DNA of 64,000 nucleotides from Bacillus sp. S3 (GCF_005154805.1 NZ_CP039727.1:1609501-1673500); one strand, 5' to 3'. Shown: positions 42,434 through 51,455, numbered from the stretch's first letter. Notes: generated by a model not told the origin, from the letters alone. A program made the numbers and translations.

Positions 42434-43735
42434 ATGTTTACAAAAAAGATTTTCTCAATTAGCACAATAGTTATTTTACTAGTTTCATTGATAACCGGCT
42501 GTACTTCGACGAAATCTTCATCAGCAAATGGACCTGTAGAAATTGAGTTTTGGTATGGTCTTGGTGGAAAGTTGGGGAAGGGTGTTGAAGAGCGAATTAA
42601 AGAATTTAATAATAGTCAGAATGAAGTAAAGGTCATTGGAGTTGCTCAAGGTTCGTACGATGAAACACTGCAAAAGCTGCAAGCTGGGATCGCGGCCAAA
42701 AAGGTGCCGGCAGCTGTTCTATTGAAAAATGACCCAATGAACGCATTTGCGAAAAAGGGGGTTCTTGCTCCGTTGACAACCTACATAAAAGAGGATGGTG
42801 AGTTTAATTCAGGAGATTTTATTGCTGCTTTTTATCAGCAAGGGACAATAAATGGTGAACAATATGCCCTGCCGCTTTACGGAACCACTCAAGTTCTGTA
42901 TTACCGGAAGGATATGTTCGAAAAAGCAGGGATTTCTCCGGAACAGCTTAAAACATGGGAGTCACTGGCTGAGGCTGCTAAACAATTAACAAAGAAAAAT
43001 GGAAACGTTACTGAAGTATATGGATGGGAGCCAATGTGGGGTCCCGATAATATGATAGATGCAGCCCTCAGCAACGGGGGAAAATATTTAAGCGAAGATG
43101 GCAAGAAAGTGGTCATCGATTCCCCTGAATGGGTAAAGGCATGGGAGCTTTTCAAAAAAGGAATTCACGAAGATCAATCAATGGCCATCCATCATGATGG
43201 ACAAGGCTGGGAGTATTGGTATAAAACAATTGATGATGTAATGCAGGGACGTGCCGCAGGGTATACCGGTTCGAGTGGTGACCAAGGTGATCTGGACTTT
43301 TCAATTCTTGCTGCCTATCCACAGCCCGGCTGGGAAGGAAAACAAGCTGCACCGCACGCTGGTGCACATATGGGAGCGATTCCGGCTCTTGCTTCAGAGA
43401 AAGAAAAAAAGGCAGCATTTAAATGGTTAACGTTTTTCACGAATGCTGAAAATACAGCTGACTGGTCGATTAATTCTGGATATATCCCTGTTAGAAAATC
43501 AGCGGTGGATGTACCGGCCTATAAAGAGTTTGCTGAAAAAAATCCACAAATCGCTGTCCCACTTCAGCAGGCACAAATGGCTACACCGCCATTTGTTGAT
43601 CCTACCGGCGGAAAAATCTATGACGCACTTGTTAAGGCTGCGGATAAAGTAGAAATCGAAGGAATCTCAGCAGAAAAGGCATTACAGGAAGCCCAAAAAG
43701 AGGCGCAGCGTGCATTAGATAAAGTAAGTAAATAA
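42434..43735 (+). CDS. Carbohydrate ABC transporter substrate-binding lipoprotein
   Basis: A 433-residue family 1 solute-binding protein. The signal sequence ends in lipobox ITGC with Cys 22 as the lipidated residue. The mature part opens with VEIEFWYGLGGK, typical of sugar or glycerol-phosphate binding proteins, and carries GEQYALPLYGTTQVLYYRKD. The features resemble UgpB-like proteins that bind glycerol-3-phosphate or oligosaccharides; which one is not decided. It is last in a permease-permease-binding protein operon with no ATPase gene, so a shared MsmX-type ATPase elsewhere is expected. Confidence 0.9.
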   Translation: MFTKKIFSISTIVILLVSLITGCTSTKSSSANGPVEIEFWYGLGGKLGKGVEERIKEFNNSQNEVKVIGVAQGSYDETLQKLQAGIAAKKVPAAVLLKNDPMNAFAKKGVLAPLTTYIKEDGEFNSGDFIAAFYQQGTINGEQYALPLYGTTQVLYYRKDMFEKAGISPEQLKTWESLAEAAKQLTKKNGNVTEVYGWEPMWGPDNMIDAALSNGGKYLSEDGKKVVIDSPEWVKAWELFKKGIHEDQSMAIHHDGQGWEYWYKTIDDVMQGRAAGYTGSSGDQGDLDFSILAAYPQPGWEGKQAAPHAGAHMGAIPALASEKEKKAAFKWLTFFTNAENTADWSINSGYIPVRKSAVDVPAYKEFAEKNPQIAVPLQQAQMATPPFVDPTGGKIYDALVKAADKVEIEGISAEKALQEAQKEAQRALDKVSK

Positions 43736-43753
43736 AGATGATGATCATTGGAA

Positions 43754-43788
43754 AGGCCGCTATCTCTTACGATAGCGGCCTGTTGTTT
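43754..43788 (+). terminator. Terminator of the carbohydrate ABC operon
   Basis: A perfect 11-bp stem AGGCCGCTATC (43754-43764) with GATAGCGGCCT (43771-43781) and a six-base loop, followed by GTTGTTTT. Confidence 0.9.
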
Positions 43789-43896
43789 TAAAAATTGAAA
43801 GTAGTATAAACTAATTTTACATTAGTTATCTATTAATGTTCAATAATTAGCCATAATTTATTCCTGGATTAATATTGTTAATATGTTTTATTACCA

Positions 43897-43920
43897 TTAT
43901 CATTGTATCGATAGTGATAA
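43897..43920. promoter_or_regulatory. Possible metal-regulator dyad upstream of ycnJ
   Basis: TTATCA (43897-43902) and TGATAA (43915-43920) form a spaced dyad in the 194-base gap before ycnJ. The half sites recall those of Fur-type repressors, but spacing and inner bases do not fit a known box well. The ycnK repressor gene that precedes ycnJ in B. subtilis is absent here. Confidence 0.25.
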
Positions 43921-43975
43921 AAGAAACTAATGAATGAACGGGTTCGAGTTACAAGAGTGTTAGGGGAGAAATACA

Positions 43976-45619
43976 TTGAATTTAAAAAGTAAATTATGCA
44001 TGTCCGTGGTTGTCATATCCCTATTTTTATTTCCGTCTATTTTTTCTGCCCATGCTTATATTAAACAGTCGATGCCGTTAGAAAATGAAATCTTAGAAAA
44101 ACCACCAAAGGAAGTAACGATTCAATTTGACGAATCCATCCAGCCGGCTTTTCATTCAATCAAAGTTTTCGATTCAGAAGGAAACAGGGTCGATAAAGAA
44201 AATGGACAGATTGATCCAAAGCAGCCTTCCGTTTTAAAGAGCGGATTGAAGAAGAACCTTTCAGAAGGGACATATCGAATAAAATGGAAGGTTGTTTCAA
44301 GTGACGGTCATCCTGTTGAAGGTGTCATTCCCTTTCAAATTGGAACAGAGAGTCAAGGCACTTCAGGGTTACATAATGAGACTGAAGGTTATACACCAAA
44401 AGCAGATCTCATTATGATCCGTTGGCTGCAATATCTCAGCAATGCCAGTTATGTCGGGCTCCTGTTTTTTTACATGGCTATTTTACCAAAAGGATATCGT
44501 AAAAATAGGACAGCGGATCAGTTGTTCCTTAGAATGTATGGAATAAGTTTTGTACTATTATTCATGAGTATTCTGCTAAGCTTGCCATTACAAGCTACAA
44601 TAGAATCCGGACTCCCTTGGAGTGAAGTGTTTAGCTTTCAACTGCTTGAAAATGTCTTATCGAATACAGCCTTTGGGCAAACATGGATTTACCAGGCTGC
44701 CATTCTATTGACTCTAGGCCTTATCACTTCATTTATTGGGATGGCTGAGAGCACGAAAAAGGTCATTGTTTGGGCATGTTTTGGTTTAGGAATAGCGTTG
44801 CTGCTGACAAAGACATTCACTAGTCATGCGGCAGCAGGAAACAATCAATTAGTAAAAATATCAATGGATTTTGTCCATTTGCTGGCTGCATCAATTTGGG
44901 TAGGAAGTTTAATCGGCTTTGCTGCACTGTTGCCTTGGCGGAAACGTGCAGAAACGAAACAAGATTATCTACTAATGGTAAACCGTTTCTCCAAATGGGG
45001 CATCATTCTCGTCCTTCTTTTAACCTTTACTGGAGTGTTTGGCATTCTATTATACATTCCAACCTTGTCGTCCCTTTTCCAAACGGCCTATGGAAAGGTG
45101 TTAGTAAGCAAAATTATTTTATTTTTGTTGATGGTCATCCTTGCGGCTTTGAATTTTATGAAAGGAAAAAGAAAAAGAGGAAGAGGCTTGGCAGCATCCA
45201 TCTGGGGTGAGTTTACAGTCGGACTGATGATCCTAATTATTTCTGTTGTCCTAACTAATTTACCAACAGCCATGCAATCTCCAGGGCCTTTTAAGGAATC
45301 TAAAACAGTCACACACAGCAATCAGGTGACATTGAGAGTGACCCCTAATAGGATTGGCGAAAATTTATATGAAGTTACACTCAAAGATCGTCAAGGGCAG
45401 CCAATCAAAAATATTGAGCAATTACACTTAACCTTTACTATGCCTGAGATGGATATGGGCAAAGAGACGGTTAATCTTACTAAAATTGCGGATGGAAAAT
45501 ACCAGGTACAAGGTTTGCATTTCAGTATGGCTGGGAAATGGAACGTCCATGTACACGTTTTAACAAAATCGTTAGAAAGCATTGATACTGATTTTAGCGT
45601 TTTGGCCGGCAGTCAATAA
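43976..45619 (+). CDS. ycnJ: Copper import/resistance protein YcnJ (CopC-CopD fusion)
   Basis: A 547-residue copper protein. A signal peptide (residues 1-25) ends before HAYIKQSMP, so the CopC domain (about 26-125) may begin with a copper-binding His. CopD follows with eight hydrophobic segments (about 145-440), including the conserved His in TSHAAAG and MDFVHLLAASIWVG. A C-terminal YtkA-like domain (about 450-545) has MPEMDMGKE. In B. subtilis YcnJ imports copper under limitation. The start is TTG 43976 behind TAGGGGAGAA. YcnI follows 21 bases later. Confidence 0.87.
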   Translation: MNLKSKLCMSVVVISLFLFPSIFSAHAYIKQSMPLENEILEKPPKEVTIQFDESIQPAFHSIKVFDSEGNRVDKENGQIDPKQPSVLKSGLKKNLSEGTYRIKWKVVSSDGHPVEGVIPFQIGTESQGTSGLHNETEGYTPKADLIMIRWLQYLSNASYVGLLFFYMAILPKGYRKNRTADQLFLRMYGISFVLLFMSILLSLPLQATIESGLPWSEVFSFQLLENVLSNTAFGQTWIYQAAILLTLGLITSFIGMAESTKKVIVWACFGLGIALLLTKTFTSHAAAGNNQLVKISMDFVHLLAASIWVGSLIGFAALLPWRKRAETKQDYLLMVNRFSKWGIILVLLLTFTGVFGILLYIPTLSSLFQTAYGKVLVSKIILFLLMVILAALNFMKGKRKRGRGLAASIWGEFTVGLMILIISVVLTNLPTAMQSPGPFKESKTVTHSNQVTLRVTPNRIGENLYEVTLKDRQGQPIKNIEQLHLTFTMPEMDMGKETVNLTKIADGKYQVQGLHFSMAGKWNVHVHVLTKSLESIDTDFSVLAGSQ

Positions 45620-45640
45620 TAACAATCGAGGAGAATCTCT

Positions 45641-46291
45641 ATGAAAAAATTCATGATAAAGATTTCAAAAGTGTTTATTCCAGCAGTAATCAGTTTATTT
45701 TTCTTTTCAAGTATCGCAAGTGCACATGTAACAGTAAGTCCGAAAACCTCCGCAACCGGAGCATGGGAAACCTATACCTTAAAGGTTCCAGTTGAAAAAG
45801 ATGTGGCAACCACTAAAGTTACTATCAAAGCCCCTGAAGGAGTAGAGGTGATGTCCTATCAACCCGTTCCCGGGTGGACGTACTCTGCTGAAAAAGATAC
45901 TAGTGGGAAAGTGAAGACCTTTACATTCGAGGCGACCGGTGAGGGAATTCAAGCTGGACAATTCCAGCAGTTCGTGTTTGTAGCAAAGAATCCTGATAAG
46001 GCAACAAAGGCGGCATGGGATGCGTTTCAATATTACAAAGACGGCAGTATTGTGGAGTGGACTGGTGGTGAAGGTTCTGATTCCCCGCATTCCATTACGG
46101 ACATTGTGACGGCAACATCAACTGACCATCATAATACAGCGACTACAGAACATACTGAAAAAACAGATAAAGTGCAAACAACAGAGGACGAAAAAGCAGA
46201 TGATACGTCCGATTCTCTTCCGCTCATTTTATCAGGTGCAGCAGCATTACTGGCACTTGCAGCGCTTATCGTGGCAATGCGTAAAAAATAA
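45641..46291 (+). CDS. ycnI: YcnI family DUF1775 copper-binding protein
   Basis: A 216-residue exported protein. The signal peptide (residues 1-28) ends at ASA, leaving HVTVSPKTSATGAWETYTL as mature N-terminus. The first His and a conserved Trp form the monohistidine copper site known for YcnI. The DUF1775 domain spans about 29-150, a Thr/Glu/Asp-rich spacer follows, and a C-terminal membrane helix (LPLILSGAAALLALAALIVA) with a basic end anchors it. It is co-transcribed with ycnJ and probably passes copper to it. Confidence 0.88.
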   Translation: MKKFMIKISKVFIPAVISLFFFSSIASAHVTVSPKTSATGAWETYTLKVPVEKDVATTKVTIKAPEGVEVMSYQPVPGWTYSAEKDTSGKVKTFTFEATGEGIQAGQFQQFVFVAKNPDKATKAAWDAFQYYKDGSIVEWTGGEGSDSPHSITDIVTATSTDHHNTATTEHTEKTDKVQTTEDEKADDTSDSLPLILSGAAALLALAALIVAMRKK

Positions 46292-46303
46292 TGAAGATGT
46301 TTT

Positions 46304-46340
46304 AAACAGGAGAAGCCTTTGGCAACTCCTGTTTTTTTTA
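46304..46340 (+). terminator. ycnJI terminator
   Basis: AAACAGGAG (46304-46312) pairs with CTCCTGTTT (46326-46334), followed by a T run to 46340. Confidence 0.88.
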
Positions 46341-46454
46341 ATTGGAAAAAATATGACATTTTTCCTTTAGATTTACTCCCAATCCAGTAAATTCTAAACT
46401 ATAATAAAAATAAACAGTTAATTCTAAAAAAGGAAAAAGGTTCATGAATTTAGG

Positions 46455-46544
46455 AAATAGTGTCTAAGTCTCAGGTCTTAGCCGAAAATAAAACCTGAGA
46501 TTGTTCCCTATTTATGAGATGGCGATTAGACTATTTATAGGGAA
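46455..46544 (+). other. Structured leader region with nested inverted repeats
   Basis: Three complementary pairs lie within 90 bases, ending 30 bases before a start codon. An outer pair AAATAGTGTCTAA (46455-46467) with TTAGACTATTT (46526-46536, two-base bulge) encloses TCTCAGGT (46469-46476) with ACCTGAGA (46493-46500). A third pair, TTCCCTAT (46504-46511) with ATAGGGAA (46537-46544), cannot coexist with the outer stem because the arms interleave. Nested and mutually exclusive pairing looks like a switching RNA leader, but a small mobile element is also possible. No known riboswitch class is recognised. Confidence 0.45.
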
Positions 46545-46574
46545 ACACTTAAGTTTGTGCGGGAGGTTTATACT

Positions 46575-47132
46575 ATGAACAGGAAGATATATGTCCTGCT
46601 TACTGATACAGGCACTATTTTCACAAAAATAATCAAGTTGTATACGAAGAAGCCTCTCAATCACGCCTCAATTGTGATAGATGATCATTTTAACAAGGTT
46701 TATAGTTTTGGTAGGAAAAATCCACGGAATCCTTTCTTGGCGGGTTTCGTACAGGAAAATATTCGTGGAGGTTTATTTAGGAATGCCGATTGTGCCATTT
46801 ATTGTATTACGATTACAGATAGACAATTTGAAAAAATAATCGCTAAAATCAGGGATATGGAGGAGCGTAAGAGTGATTACAGGTACAATCTTATCGGTTT
46901 GATTGCTGTAATGCTAAACATGGAAATCGATCGCAAAAATGCTTTCTTTTGCTCCCATTTTGTAGCAGCCCTTTTAGAAGAATCAGGTATTCCAATAAAA
47001 AGGAAAAAACCACTTTCCCTCGTGACACCTCAGGATATTAAAGATTCAACATCCCTTGAATTAATTTACGAAGGAAAGTTGTCATCCTATGTTCAAAATC
47101 ATTATCAGGAGGCAATACCTTCTTGCGTCTGA
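46575..47132 (+). CDS. Permuted papain-like (YiiX/NlpC-P60 type) hydrolase
   Basis: A 185-residue protein of the circularly permuted NlpC/P60 class, as in YiiX/YebB and lecithin retinol acyltransferase relatives. The permuted order is visible: the catalytic His comes first, in KPLNHASIVIDD (about residue 29), and the Cys later, in AFFCSHFVAALLEESG (about residue 127). There is no signal peptide. Possible activities are amidase, peptidase or acyltransferase. ATG 46575 follows GGGAGG. Its 3' end overlaps the convergent yczE gene by 28 bases. A structured leader lies upstream. Confidence 0.72.
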   Translation: MNRKIYVLLTDTGTIFTKIIKLYTKKPLNHASIVIDDHFNKVYSFGRKNPRNPFLAGFVQENIRGGLFRNADCAIYCITITDRQFEKIIAKIRDMEERKSDYRYNLIGLIAVMLNMEIDRKNAFFCSHFVAALLEESGIPIKRKKPLSLVTPQDIKDSTSLELIYEGKLSSYVQNHYQEAIPSCV

Positions 47133-47743
47133 TCTTTCCTCCTTTTAACTGACTCCACCAATACCTTAAAAACTCTCAAGGAACGTTGGAAAACTGGACT
47201 TTGTACAAAGGTATAAAGGAAAGTCGCGATGAAAACGGGGCCGCCTAGTAAAAATCCAACCACTAAAACAATACTTTCAACGATTATGCGTGCTTGACTA
47301 ACCGATAGCCTCGATTTATCAGAGATGGATAGCATAAAGCCATCCCGTGGACCGGCACCAATCCCTGCTGCTACATACATTCCACCACCAATTCCAGTAA
47401 TGACAACACCGGAAAGAAGGATCAAATAATCCAGCCATGTATTTGTTGCCTTAGGGAGAATATCTATCCAAAGGAAAAAGTCCATGATGGGTCCAATCAA
47501 CAGAGCATTTAGGAGGGTACCAAAGCTAATATAGCTTCGGGCGACAAAAAAGGAAATGATGATTAAGATGAGTCCGCAAATCACGCCCCATGTACCAATC
47601 GTTAAACCAAAGTGTTGATAAAGTGCCACATTTAGGACCTCCCAGGGATGAAGCCCCACATATTTAACTTTAACAGCGATGGCATTACCCAACCCAAAAA
47701 AGGTTAAGCCTAAAAAGAATAAAAAATACTGAAAGAGTTTCAA
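47105..47743 (-). CDS. yczE: YczE/YyaS-family membrane protein
   Basis: A 212-residue membrane protein with about five or six hydrophobic segments. GGGMYVAAGIGAGPRDGFML (about residues 120-139) and the following SISDKSRLSVSQARIIVE are the hallmarks of the YczE/YyaS/YitT family. The role is unknown; B. subtilis YczE is linked to surfactin/bacillaene pathways and to MocR-type regulators, but no such regulator is encoded in the window. The last nine codons are antisense to the 3' end of the papain-like gene. Two direct repeats lie just upstream. Confidence 0.83.
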   Translation of the reverse strand: MKLFQYFLFFLGLTFFGLGNAIAVKVKYVGLHPWEVLNVALYQHFGLTIGTWGVICGLILIIISFFVARSYISFGTLLNALLIGPIMDFFLWIDILPKATNTWLDYLILLSGVVITGIGGGMYVAAGIGAGPRDGFMLSISDKSRLSVSQARIIVESIVLVVGFLLGGPVFIATFLYTFVQSPVFQRSLRVFKVLVESVKRRKDQTQEGIAS

Positions 47744-47767
47744 TCTCTGATGCCCCCAATATCCGAA

Positions 47768-47837
47768 GTGACTTTTCTGAATAGTAAAAACCTATCCACA
47801 TATCATATGACGCACCGTCACTTTTTTCAATAGTAAA
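47768..47837 (-). repeat. Pair of 21-base direct repeats upstream of yczE
   Basis: GTGACTTTTCTGAATAGTAA (start of copy 1, 47768-47788) and GTCACTTTTTTCAATAGTAA (start of copy 2, 47817-47837) agree at 18 of 21 positions and are 49 bases apart. They lie 25 bases upstream of the yczE start, in the gap between yczE and the divergent SRPBCC gene. Direct-repeat operators are typical of MocR-type regulators known to control yczE genes; the link is inference. Confidence 0.5.
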
Positions 47838-47950
47838 TAGAGATAATGAAGAATGTTTCTTCTATAAAATAATGGTTTAACATATATTCTAGAATAAACC
47901 TTCAAGCATTTGAAGGTCTTTTACTTTGACAATGAAAGAGGGATACACCA

Positions 47951-48400
47951 ATGCCAAGTGAAATACAACATGTAGAATTAGATATCCCGATTGAAGTAAT
48001 TTGGGACTTTATCAGAGACGAAAATAATTGGGCGCCACTTGTTCCAGGGTATATTCAACACGAAAAAATAAATGACCGGCAAATCAGCTGTGAATTTAAA
48101 AGTGACCTAGTGGTCATGAAAAAAAAGGTTACGCTCGTCATTGATATTATTGAATGGAATGAACCAAGTAAGATATGCTTTGAATTAAAACGCAAGAACG
48201 AAAAGTATATTGGTGAAGGGTATTTTGAAGCAAAAGCAATAAATAGAAATAAAACACGGGTTACTGGGTTTCTCGATATCAATGCAACAGGGTCGATGGG
48301 AACCTTAGCAAAAACGCTATTTAAAAAAGCAATTCAAATATCGGATGAAGAAGTGGCGGTGGCCATCTCTTCTAAGTTAGAAGAATATAAACGAAAATAA
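47951..48400 (+). CDS. SRPBCC (START-like, CoxG-type) protein
   Basis: A 149-residue protein of the Bet v1/START-like fold. It opens with IQHVELDIPIEVIWDFIRDENNWAPLVPGY (first part HVELDIPIEVIWDFIRD), characteristic of CoxG/SRPBCC proteins, and ends with a long C-terminal helix (GTLAKTLFKKAIQISDEEVA). The fold binds hydrophobic ligands in a deep pocket. The ligand and role are unknown. GAGGGA precedes ATG 47951, and a clear terminator follows. Confidence 0.78.
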   Translation: MPSEIQHVELDIPIEVIWDFIRDENNWAPLVPGYIQHEKINDRQISCEFKSDLVVMKKKVTLVIDIIEWNEPSKICFELKRKNEKYIGEGYFEAKAINRNKTRVTGFLDINATGSMGTLAKTLFKKAIQISDEEVAVAISSKLEEYKRK

Positions 48401-48410
48401 GGCAAGATGA

Positions 48411-48436
48411 AAGCCCGCTGCTGTGCGGGTTTTTTA
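48411..48436 (+). terminator. Terminator of the SRPBCC gene
   Basis: CCCGC (48414-48418) pairs with GCGGG (48425-48429) with G-U extension, followed by seven T. Confidence 0.8.
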
Positions 48437-48556
48437 TTTGTTCTTTTCCTATATAAAGTGATAAAGTAATTTTATAGTGCACACGATGCATAAAGATATG
48501 TTATAGTTATATAAAAAATTTAGCGAATCTTTTGAATACACGGGAAGGTGATCCAT

Positions 48557-51319
48557 ATGGCAGCAGAATTAAAAGTGAATGACAGCAGTCTTCCATTGCG
48601 TCGCGATGTAAAGCTACTAGGAAAAATGCTTGGAGAAATCCTTGTTAATCATGGTGGTACAGAACTATTTGAGAAAGTGGAAAAAATTAGACTTATGTGC
48701 AAAACACTTAGGTTCCACTTTGATCAAGAGATCTATCAAGCCTTAAAGGAAGAGATTAGCGGTTTAAGTTCGCCAATGCGGAAACAAGTCATCAGGGCAT
48801 TTTCAATGTACTTTCATTTAATCAATGCCGCAGAGCAGAACCACCGAATTCGGAGGCGGAGACAATATCAGCTTGAAGATGAATCAATTGTTCAACCTGC
48901 ATCAATTGAGAGTGCAATTCTAAAGCTTAAAGAAAACGAGATTAAGGACGATGTCATTCAAGATGTACTTAATACTTTGTCGCTTGAACTAGTGATAACT
49001 GCACATCCCACGGAGGCAACAAAACGATCCATTCTTGAAATTCAGCAGAGAATTGCAGCATTATTAAAGCTGCTTGATCATCCATTATTATCAACAAGAG
49101 AACAAAAAAAGCTCGAAGAGAGCTTGTTTAATGAAGTGGCCATATTATGGCAAACGGATGAACTGCGTGAACATAAGCCAACTGTGTTGGACGAGGTCCG
49201 TAATGGGTTGTATTATTTTGATCAGACTCTTTTCGAGGTGCTTCCTGAAATTCATCAGGAGGTTGCAGAGTGTCTTGAAAAAAATTATCCGAACACTTCT
49301 TGGGAGGTTCCTAATTTCCTTCGTTTTGGATCATGGATTGGCGGTGATCGTGATGGAAACCCAAATGTCACCCATGATGTGACCTGGGAAACATTAGAAA
49401 GACAGCGAAGGCTTGTCTTAAAAAAGTATAAAAATGTACTGGTAGATTTAATGAAACGATACAGTCATTCCACGACAAGGGTTGAAGTTAGTGACGAGCT
49501 TCTTTCCTACCTTGAGGAAAAAGAGGAATTATTTTTAACTGAAGAGAAAAAATGGCCGATAAAAACCGAAGTTTACCGCCGGGTTTTTGCATTGATCATT
49601 GAAAGAATACGTCAAGTCGGTAAATCCGACTTAGGTTATCAATCAGCCGATGAATTATTAGCGGATTTGTTTATGATTGACAATAGCTTAAAACAACATC
49701 ATCCAACGGCACATGAATTAAAGATTATTCAAAAGCTGATTCGTCAGGTCCAGCTGTTTGGCTTCCATTTGGCCACACTTGATATTCGTAACCATAGCGG
49801 GGAGCATGAGGCAGCAATGACAGAAATACTGCGTAAAGTCCGCATTGCTGAAAATTATGCAACACTTTCTGAAGAGGAAAAGGTAAAAATACTGCAAGGT
49901 ATTCTTATGGATCCAAGGCCGCTTCTTTTGCTAAATGAAGATTATTCAGCAGAAACACAGGAAATGATTAAGGTGTTCCAAATGATTAAAGCTGCTCACG
50001 AGGAATTCGGAAAACGGTCGATCTCTGTTTATCTCGTCAGTATGACAAAATCTTCGAGTGACTTATTAGAAGTACTTGTTTTAGCAAAAGAAGCCGGAAT
50101 CTACCGACTTCATGCAGATGGAACATTGGAAAGTCATTTACATGTGGCACCATTATTGGAAACCATCGACGATCTAACAGCAGGTCCATCCATCATGGAA
50201 AATCTTTTTAACATGCCGGTTTACCGCAATCATTTGCAAATTCTGGGGAACCAGCAGGAAATTATGCTTGGTTATTCAGATGGCAGTAAAGATGGCGGGA
50301 CATTAACGGCCAACTGGAAGCTGTATAAAGCACAGATTGAAATTCATGAAATGGCAAAAAGGTATCAGATAGGACTTAAATTCTTCCATGGCCGCGGGGG
50401 GTCGTTAGGTCGGGGCGGCGGTCCTTTAAACAAAAGTATTCTTTCACAACCGGCAGAAACGATTGGGGATGGCGTCAAAATTACCGAACAAGGTGAAGTT
50501 TTGTCATCTCGTTATCTGCTTGAGGATATTGCCTATCGCAGCTTGGAACAAGCGACCTCTACCTTGATCCTTGCTGCCACACATGTTTCAAAAGAAGCAG
50601 AGCAAGGGCATTTACGTGAACAGAATTGGGAAGAAGCCATTGAGGAAATCTCAAGTGATTCCTTGGCAAAATACCAATCACTTGTATTTGGAGATCCTGA
50701 TTTTCTAACTTATTTTAATGAAGCCACACCATTAAAAGAACTCGGCGATCTTAATATCGGTTCAAGACCAATGAGTCGTAAAAATAGAGGGAGATTTGAG
50801 GACTTGAGGGCCATTCCATGGGTGTTTGCATGGACACAAAGCCGCCAGCTGCTTCCTGCATGGTATGCTGCGGGTACTGGTTTAGACAGCTTTGCTGCAA
50901 AAGATGAGAAAAATTTGAAGCTCCTGCAGGAAATGTATGAAAAGTGGCCATTCTTTCAATCAACCATTGACAATCTTCACATGGCTTTGATGAAGGCAGA
51001 TATTACGACTGCGAAGGAATATTTATTACTTGTTGATGATAAAACAATTGCCGAAAGAATCTTTGCTAATATTCTAGATGAGTATGAAAAGACAAAAGCC
51101 ATTCTTCTCAAAATTACCGGTGACAAAGAATTGCTTGATCACACTCCTAATATCAAGGAATCAGTGTTTAGAAGAAATCCATATGTGGATCCTTTAAACT
51201 TTTTACAGGTAGAACTAATAAAAGAACTGCGGGAACAGGACGAGCCTAATGAGGAACTTTTAACGGAAGTCCTTCTTACCATCAGCGGAATTTCCGCAGG
51301 TTTACGGAATACCGGTTGA
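48557..51319 (+). CDS. ppc: Phosphoenolpyruvate carboxylase
   Basis: Adds bicarbonate to phosphoenolpyruvate to make oxaloacetate, an anaplerotic step. The 920-residue protein carries TAHPTEATKRS with the catalytic His (about residue 150). It also has the conserved GSWIGGDRDGNPNVT (about 260), GYSDGSKDGG and FHGRGGSLGRGGGP (about 605-618) and GSRPMSRK near residue 738. The C-terminus ends NTG, the usual ending. ATG 48557 was chosen because GAAGGTG stands six bases before it. It is monocistronic, with a strong terminator. B. subtilis uses pyruvate carboxylase, so ppc is a lineage difference. Confidence 0.96.
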   Translation: MAAELKVNDSSLPLRRDVKLLGKMLGEILVNHGGTELFEKVEKIRLMCKTLRFHFDQEIYQALKEEISGLSSPMRKQVIRAFSMYFHLINAAEQNHRIRRRRQYQLEDESIVQPASIESAILKLKENEIKDDVIQDVLNTLSLELVITAHPTEATKRSILEIQQRIAALLKLLDHPLLSTREQKKLEESLFNEVAILWQTDELREHKPTVLDEVRNGLYYFDQTLFEVLPEIHQEVAECLEKNYPNTSWEVPNFLRFGSWIGGDRDGNPNVTHDVTWETLERQRRLVLKKYKNVLVDLMKRYSHSTTRVEVSDELLSYLEEKEELFLTEEKKWPIKTEVYRRVFALIIERIRQVGKSDLGYQSADELLADLFMIDNSLKQHHPTAHELKIIQKLIRQVQLFGFHLATLDIRNHSGEHEAAMTEILRKVRIAENYATLSEEEKVKILQGILMDPRPLLLLNEDYSAETQEMIKVFQMIKAAHEEFGKRSISVYLVSMTKSSSDLLEVLVLAKEAGIYRLHADGTLESHLHVAPLLETIDDLTAGPSIMENLFNMPVYRNHLQILGNQQEIMLGYSDGSKDGGTLTANWKLYKAQIEIHEMAKRYQIGLKFFHGRGGSLGRGGGPLNKSILSQPAETIGDGVKITEQGEVLSSRYLLEDIAYRSLEQATSTLILAATHVSKEAEQGHLREQNWEEAIEEISSDSLAKYQSLVFGDPDFLTYFNEATPLKELGDLNIGSRPMSRKNRGRFEDLRAIPWVFAWTQSRQLLPAWYAAGTGLDSFAAKDEKNLKLLQEMYEKWPFFQSTIDNLHMALMKADITTAKEYLLLVDDKTIAERIFANILDEYEKTKAILLKITGDKELLDHTPNIKESVFRRNPYVDPLNFLQVELIKELREQDEPNEELLTEVLLTISGISAGLRNTG

Positions 51320-51325
51320 TATTGC

Positions 51326-51369
51326 AAAAAAAGCGATAACTCATTAAATGAGCTTATCGCTTTTTTAAT
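51326..51369 (+). terminator. ppc terminator
   Basis: AAAAAAGCGATAA (51327-51339) pairs with TTATCGCTTTTTT (51354-51366), with an inner CTCATT/AATGAG stem. The long T run ends the hairpin. Confidence 0.92.
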
Positions 51370-51455
51370 TTTATTAAAATTTGACAACGGTCAAGGTTGA
51401 ATTTTTCATTCCCCGATATGATGAAGGAGAAGATAACAGAGAGGGGAAATGGAAA

